Assembly (NCBI RefSeq): GCF_001310225.1
Contig: NZ_CP012898.1
Coordinates: 2,976,001 to 3,040,000 of the forward strand
Source: Pseudalgibacter alginicilyticus
Lineage (GTDB): Bacteria; Bacteroidota; Bacteroidia; Flavobacteriales; Flavobacteriaceae
DNA: 64,000 bases
Reading direction: 5' to 3'
Positions 57,809 to 64,000 of this stretch are shown in pieces (position 1 is the first letter of the stretch; every line of letters begins with the position of its first letter). Below the pieces are notes generated by a model. The model was given only the letters and a program-made list of their open reading frames with translations, searched no databases and was not told the DNA's origin. Made by a program: the position numbers and the translations under genes.

Positions 57809-58108
57809 TTATTTTAATAAATCAAGTAAGCCTGTTAACTCTGTAAGGTTTAAGCTTGAGCTGCTGTCAGTATCTAAAACATTAAAATTTTCTGCTACTG
57901 AACCAATAGCTTCTGTTGAGCTAATAGCTTCATCGTTATTAGTGTCTAACAAATTAAAAAGCGTTGATATTTGTTGTACCGTTGAATTTGAACTTAAAGA
58001 ACTTAGTAATGTTGCAGCTTGAGAAACGTTTGATGTATTTAAGTTTTTAACACTATTACAACTAAACAGAGAGGAAGCTAATGCTAATGAAAGTACGATT
58101 TTTTTCAT
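57809..58108 (-). CDS. Small EF-hand lipoprotein
   Basis: A 99-residue lipoprotein with lipobox L-F-S-C (Cys17). After a Ser/Asn-rich linker it has two EF-hand loops: D-T-N-N-D-E-A-I-S-S-T-E, with acidic or polar ligands at positions 1, 3, 5, 9 and 12, and D-T-D-S-S-S-S-L-N-L-T-E. A paired EF-hand in so small an anchored protein suggests extracytoplasmic Ca2+ binding. Partner and function unknown. Confidence 0.75.
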   Translation of the reverse strand: MKKIVLSLALASSLFSCNSVKNLNTSNVSQAATLLSSLSSNSTVQQISTLFNLLDTNNDEAISSTEAIGSVAENFNVLDTDSSSSLNLTELTGLLDLLK

Positions 58109-58259
58109 AATATAATTTTATTTTATTTGACCGCGAAATTAACTCTATCTCCAATAAATGAAAAAGAAAATAGACAAACCTTGTTTTTGTATCTCTTAAT
58201 TATAAAGATTTGTAGACGAATTAAAATCGTTTACTAAATTATTTTATAATAAGTAACCC

Positions 58260-58991
58260 TTAAGAATTAAGTGAGTTAGTATTTATAAATGCCAAAAATT
58301 TTGGTTTATATTGTTCTGATACTGTAATGCGTTGTTTGTTGATGATTATTTGGCTGCGCTCAATAATATCAATGTTTTTTAAAGAAACTATATATGACCG
58401 ATGTACACGCATGAAGTGTGTTTCTGGAAGCTCTTCTTCTAAAGATTTTAAACTCATTAAAGTTAAAACGGGTTTTGGATTATCTCTTAACCATATTTTA
58501 ATATAATCTTTTAAGCCTTCAAAATATAAAACATCTGCTAACTTAATACGGAGTTGTTTGTATTCTGATTTTACAAAAAGGAACTCTTTTGCTTCAGAAA
58601 TCATACGGCTTTTTTTTCCTTTTACAAGCTCAAACCAAGTATTTGCTTTGTTTGCTGCGGTTAAGAACTCGGCATAATCAAAAGGTTTTAATAAATAATC
58701 TAAAGCTTCAACTTTAAAGCCCTCTAAGGCATATTGGTCGAATGCGGTGGTAAAAATAATTCGAGTTTCTTTGGGGAGCATTTTTGAAAATTCAATACCT
58801 GTTAAATCTGGCATTTGAATATCTAAAAAAAGCAAGTCTATCGGTTCATTTTTAATAAACTCCATAGCTTCAATGGCACTATTGCATTTTTTTTTAAGAA
58901 TTAAAAACGGTGTTTTTTTTACATAATTTTCAACTAAATTAAGAGCCATTGGCTCGTCGTCCACAATAACACAAGATATTTTTACACTCAT
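58260..58991 (-). CDS. LytTR-family response regulator
   Basis: A 243-residue regulator. The receiver domain has D11-D12, phospho-acceptor Asp57 in L-L-F-L-D-I-Q-M-P and K-P-F-D-Y. The LytTR DNA-binding domain (about 145-243) contains I-L/V-Y-F-E-G-L-K-D-Y-I-K-I and F-M-R-V-H-R-S-Y-I-V-S-L. It lies 3 bases after its kinase at the end of the efflux operon. Confidence 0.93.
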   Translation of the reverse strand: MSVKISCVIVDDEPMALNLVENYVKKTPFLILKKKCNSAIEAMEFIKNEPIDLLFLDIQMPDLTGIEFSKMLPKETRIIFTTAFDQYALEGFKVEALDYLLKPFDYAEFLTAANKANTWFELVKGKKSRMISEAKEFLFVKSEYKQLRIKLADVLYFEGLKDYIKIWLRDNPKPVLTLMSLKSLEEELPETHFMRVHRSYIVSLKNIDIIERSQIIINKQRITVSEQYKPKFLAFINTNSLNS

Positions 58992-58994
58992 AAT

Positions 58995-60032
58995 TTACTT
59001 GGTTTCAATTTCTAAATGCGCTATAAAACAGTTGTTTTTTACAAAGGTACTAAAGCTATTCTTGTTTGGATATAACAATTGTAGCCGTTTTTTAATATTT
59101 GGAATGCCTATTCCAGAGCCACTCTTGTCATCAGTTTTTTTAGGAAAATTATTATTTTTAATTGTAAATAATACAGACGTTTCACGAGTGCTCATTTCAA
59201 TTTTTATTTTACTTTCTTTACTTGCGGAAACCCCATGTTTAAAAGCATTTTCAATTAATGAAATGAACAATAAAGGTACTATTTTAATTCCAGTTTCTTC
59301 TGAAGGGAAATTATAATTTACGGTGGTTTTATCTGAAACCCTTAGCTTCATTAAATCGATATACTTTTTCATAAATTCAATTTCTTTTGAAAGTGTTACC
59401 AATTCTTCATTAGTTTCATATAACATATACCGCATTAACTTGCTTAAACTATGAATGGATGTTTTAGCTTGTTCTGGCGAAATATCTACCAAAGCGTAAA
59501 TATTGTTTAAGGAATTAAAAAAGAAATGAGGTTGCAATTGGTAATGCAAGAGCTGTAGCTCAGACTTTAATTTAAAATTAGCGGCTTCTTTCCGTTCATT
59601 TTCTGTTTTTACCCAACGCTGGGTTGTTTTAATAGCAATTGAAAATAACAAAGGAGCCATGTAAGAAACCATTTGAACGTAAATAAACATTTTAAAGGGT
59701 GGGCCTGAATTATCACCACTACTTGGACGTTTTTTAGCAATTTCCTGAAAAAAATTATTTTCAATTGTTTCTTTGGAATAAATGAATAGTGCTATGCAAA
59801 TTACATTAATACAAATAAACCAAATTGTTTTTTTAGTGAATAGCAATTTATCTATAAGCACAAAGAAATTTAGATAAAACAAAATAGCAGATAATGCTAA
59901 GGGAATCCAAAAATGAATGATGACTCTATTAATGTCCTGCTCTTGCCCATAAGATAATAAGTAAGGCATGCTAAAAAGTACAAACCAAACTAAAATGTGT
60001 GAGAGTATCGTGATATTTTTATTTTTTATCAT
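58995..60032 (-). CDS. LytS/YehU-type sensor histidine kinase
   Basis: A 345-residue kinase with four N-terminal membrane helices. The His_kinase motif reads Y-Q-L-Q-P-H-F-F-F-N-S-L-N-N-I-Y, and the catalytic domain has L-I-E-N-A-F-K-H-G and G-S-G-I-G-I-P-N-I-K-K-R-L. The ATG at 60032 is preferred; the longer frame starts at a TTG inside the doxX end. Partner of the LytTR regulator directly downstream. Confidence 0.92.
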   Translation of the reverse strand: MIKNKNITILSHILVWFVLFSMPYLLSYGQEQDINRVIIHFWIPLALSAILFYLNFFVLIDKLLFTKKTIWFICINVICIALFIYSKETIENNFFQEIAKKRPSSGDNSGPPFKMFIYVQMVSYMAPLLFSIAIKTTQRWVKTENERKEAANFKLKSELQLLHYQLQPHFFFNSLNNIYALVDISPEQAKTSIHSLSKLMRYMLYETNEELVTLSKEIEFMKKYIDLMKLRVSDKTTVNYNFPSEETGIKIVPLLFISLIENAFKHGVSASKESKIKIEMSTRETSVLFTIKNNNFPKKTDDKSGSGIGIPNIKKRLQLLYPNKNSFSTFVKNNCFIAHLEIETK

Positions 60033-60046
60033 TTTGATTCCATGTA

Positions 60047-60445
60047 TTAATCCCAACTATTTTTAGTTGATAGAGCATATTTCCCTGCACCAGTAAAAAA
60101 CAAAACTAAAGCACCGAAAGCATACAATAAAATAAGTTCAATTTGAAGACCTCCAGTTTTTGATAGTGCAAACAAATTTTCTGAATGAGCAAGTAACATA
60201 GCAGCTATCATCCCTAAGAAAAATACAAGAGCTGCCAATCGTGTTCTAAAACCAATTAAAATAAGTATAGGGGCGATTAACTCTGTAATGTAGACACCAT
60301 AGGCCATAAATTCTGGAAAACCTACTCCTGTTAGCATACTTTTAATGCCATTAAGATGACTCAATTTGGCCACACCATGAAACAGCATGAGTACAGCAAC
60401 TGTAATCCTTAAAATTAAATAACCGATATCACTATTTTTTTTCAT
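60047..60445 (-). CDS. DoxX-family membrane protein
   Basis: A 132-residue protein with four membrane helices starting at the ATG at 60445 (M-K-K-N-S-D-I-G-Y-L-I-L-R); the longer frame runs back into the permease gene. L-M-L-F-H-G-V-A-K-L and T-E-L-I-A-P-I-L-I-L-I-G match DoxX. Family members are linked to membrane redox or thiol stress. It lies between the efflux permease and the two-component genes, same strand, short gaps. Confidence 0.87.
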   Translation of the reverse strand: MKKNSDIGYLILRITVAVLMLFHGVAKLSHLNGIKSMLTGVGFPEFMAYGVYITELIAPILILIGFRTRLAALVFFLGMIAAMLLAHSENLFALSKTGGLQIELILLYAFGALVLFFTGAGKYALSTKNSWD

Positions 60446-60474
60446 CTTTATTATGTTTAATTTGTTATCTGTAA

Positions 60475-61695
60475 TTACTCGTAACGCAATGCTGTAATTG
60501 GATCTAATGCTGATGCTTTTCTTGCAGGGTACCATCCAAAAAAGATGCCGGTTACGGCGCAAACAGCAAAGGAAATCACTATAGAATACAAAGCTACACT
60601 GGTAGGCCAATTTAAGAATTTTTCGATAAAGACCGTTGCTCCCAGACCTAAGATTACACCTAAAAGTCCTCCCGTGATGCTTATTAAAATGGCTTCAATT
60701 AAAAACTGCATTAAAATATCGGAACCTTTGCCTCCTACTGCCATTCGCAAACCAATTTCTTTTGTGCGTTCTTTTACAGATACATACATGATATTCATAA
60801 TTCCAATACCCCCAATTAATAAAGAAATTCCAGCAACGGCAACTAATAGAATGGTTAACATTTCACTTGTTGAACTAAATGTTGAAATTAACTCTTCCAT
60901 AGAACGCACCGTAAAATCATCATCTTCGGTATCCATTAATTTGTGTTGTGAACGCAAAATCTCGGTTACTTGCTCTACGGCTTCTGGAGCATCATCTTCA
61001 CTAATTGCTGAAGCCATGATTTGATTTAAATAATCGATGGCCAAAATACGTTTTTGTACAGTAGTATAAGGAGCAATCACAACATCATCTTGGTCTTGTC
61101 CAAAGGTATTCTCACCTTTTTCTTCTAAAACACCAATTACTTTAAATGGAATATTATTAAATCGAATCATTTGGCCTACAGGGTCTTGGCCATCTGGAAA
61201 TACATTCTCGACCACTGTTTGCCCAATTAGAGCGACTTTTGAAGCTGATTGTACTTCGGCATCTGTGAACATACTACCGCTTTGTAAACCAACAGCTTTT
61301 ATTTCTAAATACTCCGGATTAACACCATAGATGGAAGACGGCCAGTTGTTAGGGCCATTAATGACTTGTCCACCACCATTTACTACCGGTGTGATATTGC
61401 TTAATAAGGAGGCTTGTTTTTTTATTTCTTTATAATCTTCTAAAACCAGTGTTTGCACATTTCCGCCACTTCCTCTTGCAGGGCCTCGGTCATCAGCTCC
61501 AGGTCTAATAGTTATCATATTAGAGCCCATACTTGAAATGGTGGCACGGATACTTTCTTTAGAGCCTTCACCGATAGCTAACATGGCGATTACGGAAGCT
61601 ACACCAATGATGATACCTAACATAGTAAGTAACGTTCTTGTTTTATTTAAAACAATTGCTTTGTAGGCAATTTTAAGTAAGTTTAATAGTCTCAT
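60475..61695 (-). CDS. MacB-like ABC transporter permease
   Basis: A 406-residue protein: N-terminal helix, a large periplasmic MacB-PCD domain (about 45-240), then an FtsX domain with three helices. Typical segments are T-M-L-G-I-I-I-G-V-A-S-V-I, S-M-G-S-N-M-I-T-I-R-P-G, and E-I-G-L-R-M-A-V-G-G-K. Unlike E. coli MacB the ATPase is a separate gene, 2 bases upstream. Forms a tripartite pump with the adaptor and TolC genes. Confidence 0.93.
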   Translation of the reverse strand: MRLLNLLKIAYKAIVLNKTRTLLTMLGIIIGVASVIAMLAIGEGSKESIRATISSMGSNMITIRPGADDRGPARGSGGNVQTLVLEDYKEIKKQASLLSNITPVVNGGGQVINGPNNWPSSIYGVNPEYLEIKAVGLQSGSMFTDAEVQSASKVALIGQTVVENVFPDGQDPVGQMIRFNNIPFKVIGVLEEKGENTFGQDQDDVVIAPYTTVQKRILAIDYLNQIMASAISEDDAPEAVEQVTEILRSQHKLMDTEDDDFTVRSMEELISTFSSTSEMLTILLVAVAGISLLIGGIGIMNIMYVSVKERTKEIGLRMAVGGKGSDILMQFLIEAILISITGGLLGVILGLGATVFIEKFLNWPTSVALYSIVISFAVCAVTGIFFGWYPARKASALDPITALRYE

Positions 61696-61697
61696 AA

Positions 61698-62441
61698 TTA
61701 ATGATCTTCTAAAGGTAATTTTGCTAATTCGCTTGCTGCGGATTGTATCTTGTTATTTTGGTAATCCTGTATGATATTACCATCCTTAAGTACAATAGTT
61801 CTACTGCTAAATGTTGCAATATCAGGCTCGTGCGTTACAAAAGTGATGGTGATTCCTTGCTTGTTTAGGTCTTGGAATAGGGACATGATTTCGTAAGATG
61901 TCCTCGTATCTAAGTTTCCTGTAGCTTCATCGGCTAAAATCATTACCGGATTGTTTACCAACGATCTTGCAATGGCAACACGTTGTTGCTGCCCACCAGA
62001 AAGTTGTGAAGGTGTATGATCCATTCGCTCTCCTAATCCTACCATTTCTAAAGCTCTAATAGCTCTTTTTCTACGTTCTTCAGTAGAAACTTTACTGTTG
62101 TATAGTAATGGCAATTCTACATTTTCTAAGGCGGAAGTTCTTGCTAATAAATTATAGGACTGAAAAATAAATCCAATTTTTTCATTTCTAATAGTGGCTA
62201 ACTCGTTTCTACTGAGGTCTTTTACTTTTACACCGTCAATTTCATAAGTACCAGAAGTAGGCTGATCTAAACAACCCAGAATATTTAGCATGGTACTTTT
62301 TCCAGAACCACTAGATCCCATAATGGTGACAAACTCGCCTTCTTTTATATCAAACGAAATCCCTTTTAAAGCATGAACCGTTTCGCTACCCATGGTGAAT
62401 TCACGCTTCAAGTCTTCTATTTTAATAATATCTTTACCCAT
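61698..62441 (-). CDS. MacB/LolD-type ABC transporter ATPase
   Basis: A 247-residue ATPase. Walker A is G-S-S-G-S-G-K-S-T, Q-loop F-I-F-Q-S-Y-N-L-L, signature L-S-G-G-Q-Q-Q-R-V-A-I-A-R, Walker B M-I-L-A-D-E-A-T-G-N-L-D, and H-loop T-H-E-P. It powers the adjoining permease in mechanotransmission-type export. Seven bases after the adaptor gene. Confidence 0.95.
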   Translation of the reverse strand: MGKDIIKIEDLKREFTMGSETVHALKGISFDIKEGEFVTIMGSSGSGKSTMLNILGCLDQPTSGTYEIDGVKVKDLSRNELATIRNEKIGFIFQSYNLLARTSALENVELPLLYNSKVSTEERRKRAIRALEMVGLGERMDHTPSQLSGGQQQRVAIARSLVNNPVMILADEATGNLDTRTSYEIMSLFQDLNKQGITITFVTHEPDIATFSSRTIVLKDGNIIQDYQNNKIQSAASELAKLPLEDH

Positions 62442-62448
62442 GATGTTT

Positions 62449-63654
62449 TTATTTTTTCTTAGCTCCTGGACGTTGTGGCATAAACGGACTTTCGTTAGCT
62501 CCAGCTGGAGGTCCAGCTTCTCCTTTGGTCACGCCTTTTAAGCTATACACTAATTGTTCTCCTTCTGAAATTCCGCTTAACACTTGAACATTAACACCAT
62601 CACTAGCACCTAAGGTTACGGTTGTAGGTGTAATACTTCTATCCTTTCCTAGTACCCATAATACATTTTTTGATGTAGTTGGATGAGCTGTAGTTTCAGG
62701 TAATTCATGATGCATATTGTAAGTTGACAATGTTTCAGTATCTGGGCTAAAATTGATGGCCTTGGCTTCTGCTGTTAAAACATTATTCAATTCTAAAGTA
62801 TAAATGGAAATGGTTGCTGTTAAACCCGGTTTTAATTTTAAATCTTCATTTTCTGCTTTAACAATTACAGTATAAGTTACTACATTTGAGGTTATTGTGG
62901 GGTTTAGGCGCACTTGTGTTACCACGCCATTAAACGTTTCGCCCATGTAGGCGTCTACTGTAAATTCTACACGTTGACCTTCTTTTACGTTACCTATATC
63001 GGCTTCATCAACATCGGCTTCCACTTGCATTTCTTTTAAATCTTGTGCAATGGTAAATAAGGTTGGTGTACTATAACTTGCTGCTACGGTTTGGCCTTCT
63101 TCAATATCTCTAGAGAGTACCACACCATCAATGGGTGAATAAATATTGGCATAACCCAAATTGGTTTTTGCTTGTTCTAAGTCTGAATAACGCTGTGTAA
63201 CCGTGCCTTTTGCTGTTTCGTAATTGTAGGTAGCATCATCAAAATCAGATTTGCTAATGACTTGATTGTCGAACAATGTTTTTTGTCTGTCGTAAATCGT
63301 TTTCATGTAATTTCTTTGACTTAAAGCATTGTCATAAGCTGCTTGAGCTTGTGTTTTTGCAGCTTGAAGGTTGGTTTTGTCCAATTCTGCAATTAATTGG
63401 CCTTGTTTAACCACACTGTTGTAGTCTACATAAATTTTTTCAACAACACCCGAAACTTGTGTACCAACATCTACTTGATTTATAGGTTCAATGGTTCCTG
63501 TTGCAGTTACCATAGTGGTTACATTTGCTTTTTTTGCTACTACCGTTTTTGCTTCTATAACTATGGCATCGCCACTGTTTATAAAACGCAATGCTATAAC
63601 GGTTAGTGCAATTAGTATTATGCCACTTATTATGATTTTCTTTTTGTTATTCAT
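62449..63654 (-). CDS. MacA-like periplasmic adaptor (HlyD family)
   Basis: A 401-residue membrane-fusion protein with one N-terminal helix. The lipoyl halves flank a coiled-coil hairpin (about 95-170): P-I-N-Q-V-D-V-G-T-Q-V-S-G and I-Y-S-P-I-D-G-V-V-L-S-R. The beta-barrel and membrane-proximal domains follow, and the tail is Pro/Gly/Lys-rich. Bridges the ABC permease and the TolC-type channel. Ten bases after the outer-membrane gene. Confidence 0.93.
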   Translation of the reverse strand: MNNKKKIIISGIILIALTVIALRFINSGDAIVIEAKTVVAKKANVTTMVTATGTIEPINQVDVGTQVSGVVEKIYVDYNSVVKQGQLIAELDKTNLQAAKTQAQAAYDNALSQRNYMKTIYDRQKTLFDNQVISKSDFDDATYNYETAKGTVTQRYSDLEQAKTNLGYANIYSPIDGVVLSRDIEEGQTVAASYSTPTLFTIAQDLKEMQVEADVDEADIGNVKEGQRVEFTVDAYMGETFNGVVTQVRLNPTITSNVVTYTVIVKAENEDLKLKPGLTATISIYTLELNNVLTAEAKAINFSPDTETLSTYNMHHELPETTAHPTTSKNVLWVLGKDRSITPTTVTLGASDGVNVQVLSGISEGEQLVYSLKGVTKGEAGPPAGANESPFMPQRPGAKKK

Positions 63655-63664
63655 GACTGTATTA

Positions 63665-64000
63665 TTAAAGTTTGATATCGTTTCCTTGGTAAAATTGTAA
63701 TAATTGATAGTATAGTATATTTAAATATTTTGCTTGCAAATAGTTTTGTTGAGCATTGGTATAAGTGTTTTGACTAATCACTAAATCTGTTGTGCTTAAG
63801 TCACCCAATTCGTATTTTTTCTGTGCAAGATTATAGCTTTGTTCAGCAGCCTCCTTAGAAGCTTCAGAAGCGATAACCTGTTCTTGTGCGGATAAAGCAT
63901 TTTGATAAGCTGTTTCTACTTTCTTGTAAACCTCTTTTTCTGTGGTTTGCTTTTGTATTTCGGCTTTTTCAATATTTATAGTAGCGGTTTGTACTGCAGC
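63665..64000 (-). CDS. C-terminal part of a TolC-family outer membrane efflux protein (cut by window edge)
   Basis: The minus-strand frame is open from the window end to the stop at 63667-63665 and gives 111 residues. They are helical with the TolC repeat pattern: V-Y-K-K-V-E-T-A-Y-Q-N-A-L, A-A-E-Q-S-Y-N-L-A-Q-K-K-Y-E-L-G-D-L-S and V-I-S-Q-N-T-Y-T-N-A-Q-Q-N-Y-L-Q-A-K-Y. The segment is alpha-barrel only; the rest lies outside. First visible gene of the efflux operon. Confidence 0.9.
   Translation of the reverse strand, partial: AAVQTATINIEKAEIQKQTTEKEVYKKVETAYQNALSAQEQVIASEASKEAAEQSYNLAQKKYELGDLSTTDLVISQNTYTNAQQNYLQAKYLNILYYQLLQFYQGNDIKL

Noticed and set aside
60446-60610. 55-residue N-terminal extension of the DoxX protein
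   Set aside because: It runs antiparallel to family expectation into the permease gene; M-K-K-N-S at 60445 starts the DoxX fold directly.
1-64000. CRISPR arrays, tRNA or rRNA genes, IS elements, prophage
   Set aside because: I looked for regularly spaced repeats, T-loop and CCA-end signatures, transposase motifs and phage structural genes and saw none.

Overview
The window is AT-rich bacterial chromosome from the Bacteroidota, most likely a marine member of the Flavobacteriaceae. The pointers are -7 elements of the form TAnnTTTG in front of many genes, a T9SS type A C-terminal sorting domain, single-chain glycyl-tRNA synthetase, DnaE with a fused proofreading exonuclease, S16 with a long acidic tail, and family-typical neighbours (DUF4271 beside hemD, DUF4296 beside dihydroorotase). 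I see no rRNA, tRNA, CRISPR array, IS element or prophage. About 57 genes are supported; most are core or metabolic.

Layout. 1-12 kb: end of an omega-amidase-like gene, an Ig-like lipoprotein, comF, glycyl-tRNA synthetase, an Lrp regulator, DUF423, hemD-DUF4271, a polyprenol-phosphate mannosyltransferase, dihydroorotase, a DUF4296 lipoprotein, an epimerase and tyrS. 12-22 kb: a YHS lipoprotein, a lone LuxE-like enzyme, then a sugar island made of a complete TRAP transporter (dctPQM) followed by a GntR regulator, xylulokinase, xylose isomerase and a sugar/H+ symporter. 22-30 kb: a cargo-less T9SS protein, a PhoB/PhoR-like two-component pair, a glycosyltransferase, trmB, a LysE exporter, an alkyltransferase-like protein, a stand-alone divergent trpB, and the Fe-S assembly genes apbC and nifU.

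30-47 kb is the most distinctive part. It is a low-potential electron block: pyruvate:ferredoxin oxidoreductase (nifJ), a dicluster ferredoxin, a full rseC-rnfBCDGEA operon, a 2Fe-2S ferredoxin, and a 1157-residue protein that I read as a PPi-type phosphoenolpyruvate carboxykinase. nifJ and the PEPCK-like gene are each preceded by an ATGATA-NN-TATCAT palindrome, which has the TGAT-N4-ATCA core of FNR/CRP-family sites. The box before the PEPCK-like gene lies about 40 bp upstream of the start point predicted from a TAnnTTTG element, the class II activator position. An IscR/Rrf2-like operator lies between the Rnf operon and the 2Fe-2S ferredoxin. Together these suggest an oxygen- and Fe-S-responsive module for pyruvate oxidation, ion-motive Fd:NAD+ exchange and PEP/oxaloacetate interconversion.

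47-64 kb: an acyl-CoA dehydrogenase of glutaryl-CoA type, trmN6, a DUF2383 protein, rimM and rpsP, a lactonase-family beta-propeller protein, a promoter-to-terminator unit that looks like a small RNA or attenuated leader in front of dnaE, dnaE itself, two small secreted proteins, and a MacAB-TolC-like efflux operon that runs on through a DoxX protein into a LytS/LytR-type two-component pair.

Calls rest on reading translations and motifs by eye. No database search or computed alignment was made. Several starts were moved inward where the longest frame overlapped a neighbour or a signal sequence.
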